64,000 nucleotides of DNA from Microlunatus endophyticus (GCF_014646195.1 NZ_BMMZ01000011.1:100357-164356), one strand, 5' to 3'; positions 55,063-63,210 are shown, counted from the stretch's first letter. The notes: generated by a model from the letters alone, not told the origin. Program-made: numbers and translations.

Positions 55063-55536
55063 TTGATCAAAATCCCTGAGGTGCTCCGAAATCACGCGGT
55101 CGCAGCGGGTGCCGAAAGTTGGCTTGCTGATCTTCCCATGCTCGTGCACCACGTCGAACAGCAATGGGATATCGCCGTCGGTCGACCGCTCGCAGGTGCC
55201 ACCGAAGCCTACGTCGCGGAGGCGACGACCAGCGCTGGGCAACCGGTCATATTGAAGGTGCTTCTTCCACTGAGCGGGAGAATGGGACGTCACGAGGTCA
55301 CTGCCCTGCGCCTGGCTGACGGGCAAGGGTGCGTCGCACTGCTCCGCGACGCCCCCGACCTCGGCGCGCTCCTGCTCGAGCGGCTAGGTCCGCCCCTGTT
55401 CGCGCTGGGCGTGCCGATCGTTCGCCGTCACGAGATCCTGTGCGATACAGCAGCGAGGATGTGGCGACCGGCGCCTGATTGTGGACTCCCGACCGGTGCG
55501 ATTCATCCCGGACCTGCACGCAGTGTCGGAAAGTGA
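55063..55536 (+). pseudogene. Truncated APH(6)/hydroxyurea-kinase N-terminal part
   Basis: About 140 residues match the start of streptomycin 6-kinase-like proteins (HHVEQQWDIAVGRPLAGATEAYV; LLPLSGRMGRHEVTALRLADG; LLLERLGPPL). The catalytic HGD and metal-binding parts, more than half of the usual length, are missing. After about 55480 the frame reads unrelated residues because the sequence switches to a HIT gene in another frame. The TTG start is uncertain. Confidence 0.75.
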
Positions 55537-55798
55537 GTGCGGGCCGGTGCTCCATATGGTCGGCCGGGTGTCTGCTGCTATTACTGGCGCGTTCGATGTG
55601 ACTGGCACGACGGTCGTGGAGAACAACGGCCATCCTGGCCAATCCGTAAGGCATCTACATTTCCATGTGATCCCGCGGTGGGAGGGAGACGGCTATCCGA
55701 GGCGGTCGGAGACGCCCGAGTTAGACACCGTGTTGGTCAAACAGGCCGATCGGTTGGCCGCAGAGTTGGGCTCGCCGACAACAGGTCCAACTCGGTAA
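55481..55798 (+). pseudogene. HIT-family protein lacking its N-terminal third
   Basis: The 105-residue frame contains VVENNGHPGQSVRHLHFHVIPRW in family order, with the histidine triad HLHFHV intact. The usual first 40-50 residues (zinc or nucleotide-binding start) are absent, and the frame begins inside the APH(6) fragment. The two broken genes meet at about 55480-55500, which suggests a deletion that joined them. Confidence 0.7.
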
Positions 55799-55830
55799 GT
55801 CGGACCCCAGCAGGCGCCGTACCTGGGGCA

Positions 55831-55928
55831 CCAAGATCACAACTCGACGTCGTCGCCACATGAGGATGTCTTGCGGCGACGATGCATGGTCGTGATCTTG
55901 GTGTCCGTAGGGAACGGTCACCGGGCAG
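55831..55928 (+). repeat. Dispersed element, type A, with 29-base hairpin arms
   Basis: CACCAAGATCAC at 55831 opens an imperfect inverted repeat of about 29 bases per arm, closed by GTGATCTTGGTG at 55903. The type A core runs 55862-55928 and ends GGAACGGTCACCGGGCAG. Confidence 0.7.
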
Positions 55929-56371
55929 GGAACGATGGCCGTGCCGAAAATCAGCGGCGCATATCGGCGTTTTCGACCCTGTCTCGATAGTCAAGACGGG
56001 TGATTTGGTTCAGGAGTTGGTGGGCCCAGGCAGGGTTCCTTACGGGTTTGTACTGGCTTCGGAAGCGGTTGGGTTCGTTGACTTCGGATGCACCATTGAT
56101 CGCGCTGCTCTTCGCCCATGCTCGATGACAAACAGCTTGCGGTGACTGGGTTGATCCCAGGTAGCCCTGGGTTCGGCCATTCTCCTCCGCCCTCCGTCAG
56201 GGATAGGAGTCTGGCATCCTCGGCCGAGCCGCCGACCGTTGCCAGGTCGGAACCCGCCTGCTGTCTCCCAGGCACTGAGTCACGTGCACGCCCATCTATC
56301 AAGAGGACTCGCGCCCCTGATGGCGAAGACTACGACGTCGTCACGCAGACGTCTTGATCGGACCCGGCCGA
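55929..56371. other. Intergenic region with a possible minus-strand remnant
   Basis: A minus-strand frame of about 85 codons (56205 to 55950) is open but has no start; it ends NADMRR. A related GGCGCATNTCGGCGTT stretch recurs at 60033-60048, next to the degraded element there. No intact gene is supported. Confidence 0.35.
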
Positions 56372-56383
56372 TAGTCTTGGAGC

Positions 56384-56434
56384 ATGGGCGGGAATTCCGG
56401 CGACAACCGGCGCAGCGTCGAGAGCTGGGCCTGA
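56384..56434 (+). CDS. 16-codon leader frame in phase with the kinase gene
   Basis: ATG 56384 stands 6 bases after TAGTCT (56372-56377), the same leaderless arrangement as many genes here. It encodes MGGNSGDNRRSVESWA and stops at TGA 56432-56434, four bases before the GTG of the kinase and in the same frame. It is either a leader peptide coupled to the kinase or the true kinase start with a nonsense codon. Confidence 0.4.
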   Translation: MGGNSGDNRRSVESWA

Positions 56435-56437
56435 TCG

Positions 56438-57610
56438 GTGGCCACTCCCAACGAGTTGATGCTTACAGACCTGAAGGCCAGGTACGAGGAGCAGCCGAGC
56501 TCTGTGACCTTCGACCGGCTGTACACGGACGACGCCGAGTTCGGGCACATGTTCAGCGTCCTCCAAAAGCAACTCAACGAGCACTTCGAGAGCATCAACG
56601 GCAGGGCGCGAACCACCAGGCACTACTGGGCCGACTCCAGCCGGGAGTTCCTCGCGCTGATCGATGACATCAACAAGGACCTCTATAGTCTCAAGCGGGC
56701 AGGCATCGACGTTACTCTCGATCCGCGCTACCAGGACGGGATCGAGCGGTGCCAGCCGTGGCTCTCGTACAGCGGTGGGAGTGCCGTCCCGGAGGACTTC
56801 GTCGAGGTCGAGATCATCAAGTACGAGGCGGTGTTCACCCGGCCGACGGAGATCGTCGTCCTCGCCAGCCAGCCCGAGAGGGTCAAGCTGAAGATGGTCG
56901 GCTCGGGCTCCTACGCCAACGTGTACTCCTACGTCGACCCCGAGTACGGCATCAGGTTCGCGGTGAAGCGCGCGAAGCGAGGCATCTCGGAGCGCGACCT
57001 GGCCAGGTTCAGGCGAGAGTTTGAGATCATGGAGCGTCTAAGCTTCCCATACATCGTCGAGGTCTACCGATACGACGAGCACCGCAACGAGTACCGCATG
57101 GAGTTCTGCAACGACACGCTCCGGGCCCACATCAGCAAACGCAACGCAGCGCTGAAGTTCTCCACGAGGAAGCGCATCGCGCTGCAGTTCCTCTACGGCC
57201 TGAACTACATCCACAGCGCAGGCGTCCTGCACCGCGACATCAGCCTCCAGAACGTCCTCGTGAAGACCTACCCGAGCGGGGCGGTCATTGTGAAGCTTTC
57301 GGACTTCGGACTCTCCAAGGAGGCGGATTCGGACTTCACCCTCACCCAGACCGAGCTCAAGGGCACGATCCGCGACCCGCAACTCGAGAGCCTTAAAGCT
57401 TACAGCACCGTTAACGAGATCTACTCGATCGGCTGGGTGCTTCACTTCATCTTCACCGGAAGGGAGTCGCTCTCGCACGGTAGCGACACCGTCACCGGCA
57501 TCGTGAAGCGGTGCACCGATCAGGACCCTGCCGGGAGATACCCGACGGTCCTGGAGCTGATCGCCGACGTGGAGACCCTTGAGCCGGGCCCGACGGACGC
57601 ACCGGCATGA
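56438..57610 (+). CDS. Ser/Thr protein kinase with unknown N-terminal domain
   Basis: The 390-residue protein has an uncharacterised helical domain (about 1-145) and a eukaryote-like kinase domain: glycine loop GSGSYANVYSY, lysine in FAVKRAK, catalytic loop LHRDISLQNVLV, DFGLS, and a modified activation region ending in ELKGTIRDPQLESL. The HRDIS-x-x-NVL form is one I associate with kinases of mobile and defence-like loci. No membrane helix or PASTA domain is present. GTG 56438 lacks a ribosome site and may be reached by reinitiation after the 16-codon frame. Confidence 0.82.
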   Translation: MATPNELMLTDLKARYEEQPSSVTFDRLYTDDAEFGHMFSVLQKQLNEHFESINGRARTTRHYWADSSREFLALIDDINKDLYSLKRAGIDVTLDPRYQDGIERCQPWLSYSGGSAVPEDFVEVEIIKYEAVFTRPTEIVVLASQPERVKLKMVGSGSYANVYSYVDPEYGIRFAVKRAKRGISERDLARFRREFEIMERLSFPYIVEVYRYDEHRNEYRMEFCNDTLRAHISKRNAALKFSTRKRIALQFLYGLNYIHSAGVLHRDISLQNVLVKTYPSGAVIVKLSDFGLSKEADSDFTLTQTELKGTIRDPQLESLKAYSTVNEIYSIGWVLHFIFTGRESLSHGSDTVTGIVKRCTDQDPAGRYPTVLELIADVETLEPGPTDAPA

Positions 57611-57690
57611 CGGAGTCCTACCGGAACCGCGCTGCTGAGCCCGGCGTGGCCGCTGGCTCTCGACGGCGGTGAGCCTCGATCTCTCACGGT

Positions 57691-58270
57691 TCAGTCCCTC
57701 TTGTGCGAGCCTGCCGCGAGCGTCGCCAGGTACCGCTCGGCGACGCGGCTTCCGAATGGCCGAGGCCTTCCGTAGAGCCACTCAACCAGCAGTGCCGTCA
57801 ACGATGCAGCAGCCCCGGGCGCAGGATCCACGCCCAACCCGGCGAACCCGGGACTGCTCGCTCCGATAGCAGCGAAAATGCCCCCGCTGACCACAGTGTC
57901 CCTGAACGACGCTCGCGGTACCTGCCTCCCGCAGGCAGACAGCTGGGTCCCGCATCGCTTCTTCGAAGGACGCGATGGCGAGGCATTCTGTCTGCCCCGA
58001 CCTCGTGTCGTCGTCGAGTCGATCCAACCCGAAGCGAACGCTCGAGGCGAATGCCTCGAATGCATCCCCGCGTCGGATCGCGAGGGCATCGGCCACCGAG
58101 AGCCTCGCCGCGTCCAGATCCGGAACTTCGCCGAGGGCGAGTCGGCTCAAGTGCCACCCAGAGGGTGCGGCAGCAGTCGGAAAAGCTCCGTCAACGCGGT
58201 GATCCCGCGCCGCCTCCCCCGGACTGAGTTCTGGCAGGGAGTAGAACGGCTGCCCGGTCGAGGATGGCAA
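57691..58270 (-). pseudogene. Frameshifted hypothetical gene divergent from the HExxH gene
   Basis: Two overlapping minus-strand frames look like one protein of about 190 residues: an upstream part (SPGEAARDHRVDG, ADALAIRRGDAFEAFASS, AMRDPAVCLREAGTASVV) and, after a shift near 57900, a downstream part (VVSGGIFAAIGASSPGFAGLG, LTALLVEWLYGRPRPFGS). Neither frame alone keeps protein character over the full length. The family is not recognised. Confidence 0.5.
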
Positions 58271-58323
58271 CCGGTCCGGCGGAGGAGGCAGGCGGCGTCG
58301 GTTGTCTCGGCCATACTCGCTGC

Positions 58324-59085
58324 ATGCGACTGACCAGCGAAGGACCAGATGTGCCCGACGAGGTGTCCGCGGCGATGCAGCGGGGCCTCAACGCTGCCGG
58401 GCAGAGCGATGCGCTGGTAGTAGTCACGGACGACTTCGTTGGTGCGATCCGACGAATGGATCCCGACAGCAAGGATTACGAAGCGGAACGAGGGTCAGGA
58501 GTCGTCGCTGCCCGCACAGTCTCGACGCGCAGCTGTGAACCGGTGATTGTCATCAATGCTGCGATCGCGCTCGGCGGGGATCGCAGCGCGGATGATGTCG
58601 AACGACTCTTGGCCCACGAGGCTGGCCACGTCTCGCTTCACGGTCGGTGCGAAGCGGTGAGCCTTCAGTCGTTCGGGAAGGCCCACCCGCAGTTGGTCGC
58701 CACACTTCACGGGATCGCCCAAGTAGCCATCGAAGAACTCCGTATTGAGCGCCAGTTGGCGACTCTTGGCTATCCGATGGCCGAACGTGCTGACATCGAG
58801 TCGCTCGAGGGCCAGCTGTTCGAACTGTCCGCCACAATCTTCGATGCGTTGTGGACCCCCGACATTTCGCCTCGTCTGTTGGCGGAGAAGGTCCTCAGCG
58901 GCATGCACGGTTTCACCGTGACCCTCGCCTACCTCGCCGGCTGGGAGGTCGGGTACGGCCGCGACTCGTTCACGCCGACGCAGCTTTCTACGTTCGGCCA
59001 ACACCACTGGCAGGAACTCGTGGGCGATAGCTGGGCGGCCCGCCTTGCTTTGTACCGTTCGATCCCGCCCGCAGATGCTCCATAA
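58324..59085 (+). CDS. HExxH-motif protein (putative zinc metalloprotease)
   Basis: The 253-residue protein has a predicted zinc motif LLAHEAGHVSLHG preceded by a strand with VIVINAAIALGG and followed by an alpha-helical C-terminal half (QVAIEELRIERQLATLG). The position resembles ImmA/IrrE-like or similar soluble peptidases, but no full match is recognised. ATG 58324 lies 6 bases after CATACT. It is divergent from the frameshifted gene by 53 bases. The kinase gene is upstream on the same strand. Confidence 0.65.
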   Translation: MRLTSEGPDVPDEVSAAMQRGLNAAGQSDALVVVTDDFVGAIRRMDPDSKDYEAERGSGVVAARTVSTRSCEPVIVINAAIALGGDRSADDVERLLAHEAGHVSLHGRCEAVSLQSFGKAHPQLVATLHGIAQVAIEELRIERQLATLGYPMAERADIESLEGQLFELSATIFDALWTPDISPRLLAEKVLSGMHGFTVTLAYLAGWEVGYGRDSFTPTQLSTFGQHHWQELVGDSWAARLALYRSIPPADAP

Positions 59086-59279
59086 GCACCCAACCAACGC
59101 ACCGACGACCTTCGAGCTGCGGTCGACATCGAACGCCAGCTTCTGCGTAACCTGGGATTCAGTGTGACCATGGATGCGGCTAACGGAGAGTCCTTCACGC
59201 GAACGGCAAGTGACGAACTGCTTACCGCCCGATGGGGAGTCCTCGCAACGGAAGCTGATCGACGCGGAGGTTTCGCGTA
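59086..59279 (+). pseudogene. In-frame coding remnant after the HExxH gene
   Basis: Directly after TAA 59083-59085 the same frame stays open for 64 codons and reads as protein (TDDLRAAVDIERQLLRNLGF, SFTRTASDELLTARW) up to TAA 59277-59279. No good start exists except GTG 59163 or ATG 59169. It may be the lost tail of the HExxH protein or the end of another gene. Confidence 0.35.
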
Positions 59280-59429
59280 AAGAACGGGAGTCCCTGGCGC
59301 GAACCTCCGAATCCCGGACAAGGATCCGATTGTGGAATCGGAACTTGATCAAGGACGCGTCAGCCGGGGGAGAGTCGTACCGATGGATGAAGGCTCAGCG
59401 GCCGGCTGCTCAGTCGATAGCCTGCGGGT

Positions 59430-59912
59430 GTGCTAGCCGAGTTGGTCGTGATTGTCCCGTTGGCCTCAATGAGCGTGGGGGAAGAGTTCGAATCTGGCGC
59501 TGGAGCGATACCGCTGCATATGACAGTGCTGACGAAAGTGCGCGTTCCCCGGGATCAGTCGGTAGTGGCCGCGGTGCGCGCCATCGCGGCTACCACCGCA
59601 CCGTTTAACGTCGTGGCTAGCGGTCGGGCAGGATTTGGTCACGAGGGCACTGTGCAGGTGACGACCGTTGAGATGTCAGATCCGCTGCGCCGACTGCATT
59701 TGCGTCTTCTCGATGATGTGCGCCGAGCGGGCGCAGATCCGGTCCAGCTCGCATATAACGGTGATGGGTACCGCCCGCATGTCAGCGACACCCGTGACGG
59801 GCAGCTGATCAGCCCAGGCGAGCGGCTGGCGCTGACGACGCTGGCGATCCTCGACTGCTCCCGACCGACCCGGCGGCTGGCGGACAAGGTGGCATTGTCG
59901 GGCACAGCATAG
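59430..59912 (+). CDS. 2H phosphoesterase (2'-5' RNA ligase/LigT-like)
   Basis: The 160-residue protein has the two defining histidine motifs, PLHMTVLT (HxT) and YRPHVSDT (HxS), about 90 residues apart, as in 2'-5' RNA ligase-like and cyclic phosphodiesterases. Substrates in this superfamily include cyclic phosphates of RNA and small nucleotides. GTG 59430 lies 6 bases after TAGCCT (59418-59423). Its 3' half is overlapped by the antisense tail of the SecDF-head gene. Confidence 0.78.
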   Translation: MLAELVVIVPLASMSVGEEFESGAGAIPLHMTVLTKVRVPRDQSVVAAVRAIAATTAPFNVVASGRAGFGHEGTVQVTTVEMSDPLRRLHLRLLDDVRRAGADPVQLAYNGDGYRPHVSDTRDGQLISPGERLALTTLAILDCSRPTRRLADKVALSGTA

Positions 59913-60602
59913 GAACTGCTCAGGCTGTGCTGCCCGCTGGAGGATCCTCTGCAGACATGATGCGGATCCGTGTTCGTGGTCGTTCGCCAGGGAGCGGTCG
60001 CTGCGCAGAGAATATTCACGGGGCAGAGACCTGTGGCGCATCTCGGCGTTGCCGGCGTTCGTGGGTTGATTATCGGGTGATTCCGTTGAGGATTGGTAGG
60101 CCTGGGTGCGGGTTCCGCCGGGCAGGTCGATTGGCCCGTCGATTCGGCCGGTTACTGCTGGCGCACCGAGTAGTTCGCCGTCGGGTGGATCGCCGATCAC
60201 GATCGCCAGCCAGTTCCTGGGGTATGGCTGCTTGGATAGCCGCGCGGTCATCGCGATGTAGGTCGTCTCGTCGGCTCCGGTCAGGAACACCTGTACGTCG
60301 AAGTACCCGGCGGGGTCTGGGACGACCGCTGCTGTGGCGGGTTGGGTCACGATCAGCCCGTGGGTGACGGTGAGGCAGCTTGCCCCGATGTCCGACGACA
60401 CACGACGGGGCGATGCGCGGTGGCATCGACCGGTGCTGACTTTGATTACGGGGAGGAATTCCAGCCGGGCGTCGCCGGTCGTGTTGACGGGACGTCGGGG
60501 CGTTGACTCCGGTGGTGCGGATCCGACGACGAGGCTGCTGACGATGACGACGACTATCAGCAGCGCGGCGATGAGTCGCCAGGACCACTGCCGAGAATTC
60601 AC
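59676..60602 (-). CDS. Membrane-anchored SecDF P1-head-like protein with doubtful tail
   Basis: The 308-residue frame starts with a membrane anchor (LIAALLIVVVIVSSLVV) and a domain resembling the head of SecD/SecDF (ARLEFLPVIKVSTG; YFDVQVFLTGADETTYIAMTARL; WLAIVIGDPPDGELLGAPAV; GRIDGPIDLPGG). Stand-alone actinobacterial versions exist. Beyond about residue 175 the sequence is basic, repeat-derived and antisense to the 2H gene, so the native stop was probably lost and the true end lies near 60075. Confidence 0.55.
   Translation of the reverse strand: MNSRQWSWRLIAALLIVVVIVSSLVVGSAPPESTPRRPVNTTGDARLEFLPVIKVSTGRCHRASPRRVSSDIGASCLTVTHGLIVTQPATAAVVPDPAGYFDVQVFLTGADETTYIAMTARLSKQPYPRNWLAIVIGDPPDGELLGAPAVTGRIDGPIDLPGGTRTQAYQSSTESPDNQPTNAGNAEMRHRSLPREYSLRSDRSLANDHEHGSASCLQRILQRAAQPEQFLCCARQCHLVRQPPGRSGAVEDRQRRQRQPLAWADQLPVTGVADMRAVPITVICELDRICARSAHIIEKTQMQSAQRI
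59942..60007 (+). repeat. Degraded dispersed element, type A
   Basis: GGATCCTCTGC, TTCGTGGTCG and GGAGCGGTCGCTGCGCAG follow the block order of type A with many substitutions. CTGCCCGCT lies at its left (59930-59938). It is the most diverged copy I can still align by eye. Confidence 0.45.
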
Positions 60603-60884
60603 GACAACAAGCTAGTCGAAAGCAAGTTAGTCGAAGCGACCTGATGTCGTTCGGGGTTGCTACTGGTCACATGTCCGATCCGGGCCAAGTGGCTTTGCCG
60701 CCGCTCGGCCTCGGGTCTCCGCAGAGATCCAGAGTTCCCGGTTAGCGATCCCTGGACATCGGTTCTGTTGCCTGAATTGTCACGTTGAACCGATGGGTTC
60801 GCGGGTCGTGGGTTCGATGTGATGGGCAGCATCGTGTTGCTCCCCGGTGGTGTCTGTCGCCGGGTTCCTCGGGAGGGCTGAGTG

Positions 60885-61546
60885 ATGACGGAATTACTGG
60901 TCGGCTATGCGCGGGTGTCGACCGAGGAGCAAGACCTGACGGTGCAGCGGGACGGCTGGAACGTCTGGGTGTGAATCCGGAACGGATCTACGTCGATCAT
61001 GGATTGACTGGGACGAATCGGGACCGGCCAGGGCTGCGGGAAGCGATGGCCGCCTGCCGGTCGGGTGACACGTTGGTGGTGACGAAACTGGACAGGCTTG
61101 CCCGGTCGGTGCCGGATGCTCGAGCGATCGGGGAGGAGCTGACGACGGCTGGGGTGCGGTTGAGCCTTGGTGGTTCGGTCTACGACCCCAATGATGCGAT
61201 CGGTCGGCTGTTGTTCAACGTGTTGGCGATGGTGGCGGAGTTCGAAGCCGATCTGATCCGGATGCGGACGGTTGAAGGGATGCGGGTCGCCAAGGCGAAG
61301 GGTCACCTGCGTGGGAAGTTGCCGAAGCTGAGTGTTCGGCAGGAAGCACATCTTGTAGAACTGTTGGAGTCGGGCCGGTACAGCACCGGTGAGGTGGCGG
61401 AGTTGTTCGGTGTTGCGAGGTCGACGGTCTACCGGGCTCAGCAGCGAGCGAGAGTGAAGGCGGCGCCGTTGGCGAAGGTCAGCAGTGGTCCTACCGTGGC
61501 TGCGGCGACTCCTGATCGTCGGCCGCGGCATGCGATTGGGCGGTGA
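60885..61546 (+). pseudogene. Serine recombinase (resolvase/invertase) with a one-base deletion
   Basis: Frame 1 from ATG 60885 reads LLVGYARVSTEEQDLTVQRDG with the catalytic serine, then stops at TGA 60972-60974. Frame 2 continues the protein (LERLGVNPERIYVDHGLTGTNRDRPGL, KLDRLARSVPDARAIGEEL, then FEADLIRMRTVEG and a C-terminal helix-turn-helix, YSTGEVAELFGVARSTVYRAQ). One C missing at about 60957 (GACGGC-TGGAACG) explains the break. GGGAGGG is upstream. The unit is about 220 residues and otherwise complete. A palindromic element starts at the base after its stop. Confidence 0.85.
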
Positions 61547-61648
61547 GGTTCTGGTGCCCGGTAAGGCTGCCCGGATGGTGCCCGCGAAGGCATGAAACCG
61601 GGCAGCCTGCCTCAGGACCCAAGAGGAACGATCACCGGGCAGCGAACC
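61547..61648. repeat. Dispersed palindromic element after the recombinase
   Basis: GGTTCTGGTGCCCGGT (61547-61562) and ACCGGGCAGCGAACC (61634-61648) are imperfect inverted ends of a 102-bp unit. A nested pair, GGCTGCCCGG and CCGGGCAGCC, lies inside. It abuts the recombinase stop codon directly. Confidence 0.7.
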
Positions 61649-61689
61649 CCAACCTGTGCCGCGCCGTCGATCGAGTCGGCGTGGGCGAT

Positions 61690-62160
61690 CTTAGTTCAGA
61701 TCCTCGGGCTCGATCCTTTGGCGTTGTTGCCGACGAGTATGACCGGTGGCGTCCCAGTTACCCTTTGGCCGCGGTCGACTGGCTTGTCTCGTCCACCGGC
61801 GCGGGTAGCTGACGTCGGGGCCGGGACGGGAAAGTTGACGGCCCTGCACTGTAGCCCGAGGGGCTGATAGTGGAAGCGGTCGAACCTGATGCTCGAATGC
61901 TTGCCGTCCTGACCCACAATGTTCCGGCCGCGCGACCATACTGGTCTGACTCGACTGTCATTCCGGTGGAGGACGGATCGCTGGATGCCGTCCTGGTTGC
62001 TGACGCGTGGCACTGGTTCGAACCGGAGGAGACGATCGCCGCGCTGCGTCGCGTGCTCAGGCCCGGTGGTCGGCTGGGCTTGGTATATGAGCGTCAGCGC
62101 GGAGCCGGTGGACCCCTGGGAGATCGAACTGGCCGGGGCGTGGGCAGCATCTTCTACTGG
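61690..62160 (+). pseudogene. Broken class I methyltransferase
   Basis: Pieces of one SAM methyltransferase lie in three frames: RARSFGVVADEYDRWRPSYP (61697-61790), VADVGAGTGKLTAL (about 61807-61850), and VEAVEPDARMLAVLTHNVP with VLVADAWHWFEPEETIAALR and VLRPGGRLGLVY (61870-62090), then a last piece SAEPVDPWEIELAGAWA in another frame. At least three disruptions are needed, so it is a dead gene. The motifs match type 11 enzymes. Confidence 0.8.
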
Positions 62161-62834
62161 GTCTGTTCGCCGAAGGTCCAAGTCCTAGTGCGAGTCGTCC
62201 AACGACAAGACCGCTTCTGCCGAGCGGGCGGGTCGGCATTCCCGTAGCGTAAGCAGTGGCGCTTGGTGGACAGCGCGGGTGGCCGATGATTAATCGTCCG
62301 GGAACTGCCCGGTGATGGGACCTTCCCCCGCAATGAGCCGCAATGAGCCGCCATCGCCGCCGAACTGCCAGGTGCCCGGGATCGATCCGGGCGCGACACT
62401 AATTCGACGCTTGGCTGCCAGTGAACCCGCCCGTTGGTCTGCCCGTGACCGGCTCGACGCGGGCATCAGCCGACCGTATCGGTCGTAGAACCATTCGCGG
62501 TCGGGTGTGTCGGCTGGTTGCCGATGGCTCGACCTGGCACAGGGCAGCGGTCTTGTGATCGAGGGGCCCGGCGGGCATGTACATCGACCGCGGTACGTGC
62601 CAATCATCCCTAGGGATGATTCTCAGGGGGTCTGGCAGCTGGGGCTATTCATTCAATCGGCTGTGTCATAGATTTCTATGTGTGCGGTACAAATGATCGC
62701 CGCGGCGCTGTTGGCGTCGACGACGGTACGCTCGTCTTTCGTTGAAGATGTCGTCTGTCAATATGTGGCCTCAGCTCCCGGCGTTTACGGGACGGGTCGA
62801 TTATTTCAGGAGCTTATAGTCTAAGGAGACTCTA
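62161..62834. other. Island right edge: element end, tandem copy and spacer
   Basis: The region holds a reverse element end (CTGCCCGGTGAT at 62305-62316, flanked by GGAA and GGGACC), a short tandem copy of CGCAATGAGC at 62330-62351, and further on less GC-rich spacer. A minus-strand frame (62290-62607) has no recognisable domain. I see no intact gene. Confidence 0.5.
62602..62621. promoter_or_regulatory. Perfect 20-base palindrome
   Basis: AATCATCCCTAGGGATGATT is its own reverse complement. It lies about 210 bases upstream of the small secreted protein. It could be a regulator site; no T tract follows, so it is not a terminator. Confidence 0.5.
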
Positions 62835-63182
62835 ATGAGCGCAAGAATAGGTTTGCGCATTGCAGCCGGCCCTGGAATTCTGGGCTTCTTGTGCGCGGGT
62901 GGTGCCGGTCTGATCAATGCGTCAGCGGATCCCGTGAAGCCGCTGGTGTTTGTGGGTTGTACTGGGAAGATCGTGAATGTGTTTGGACCAGGAAATCAAT
63001 CGACCGCCCAGTGCACTGACCAGAAGGGTTACACGCAAATCCGCGCCATCGCGGAGTGTAAGTCGCACAATTTTGCTTATGGGGCATGGGTCGCGGATAA
63101 TTGGTCGCTCAGCCAGACCAATACCTGTTACACTGGAGTAATGGGTTCGTGGGGCTCCGGCTACTACTACCAGGCCCGTTGA
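62835..63182 (+). CDS. Small secreted cysteine-containing protein
   Basis: The 115-residue product has an N-terminal signal-like helix (LRIAAGPGILGFLCAGGAGLI) and a mature part of about 80 residues with four cysteines (FVGCTGKI, AQCTDQK, AECKSHN, NTCYTGV), likely two disulfides, and an aromatic C-terminal end (WGSGYYYQAR). AAGGAG precedes the ATG. I do not recognise the family; size and features are like small exported peptides or toxins. The sequence looks lower in GC than the core. Confidence 0.7.
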   Translation: MSARIGLRIAAGPGILGFLCAGGAGLINASADPVKPLVFVGCTGKIVNVFGPGNQSTAQCTDQKGYTQIRAIAECKSHNFAYGAWVADNWSLSQTNTCYTGVMGSWGSGYYYQAR

Positions 63183-63210
63183 TAAGATCGGTAGACTGTG
63201 GATCTCCGAG

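Noticed and set aside
59478..59500. GAGTTCGAATCT as a T-arm of a second tRNA
   Set aside because: It lies inside the 2H phosphoesterase frame and no acceptor or anticodon stem can be drawn around it.
44091..62316. Classical integron attC sites
   Set aside because: The palindromic elements lack the RYYYAAC and GTTRRRY core sites, and no tyrosine-type integron integrase is in the window.
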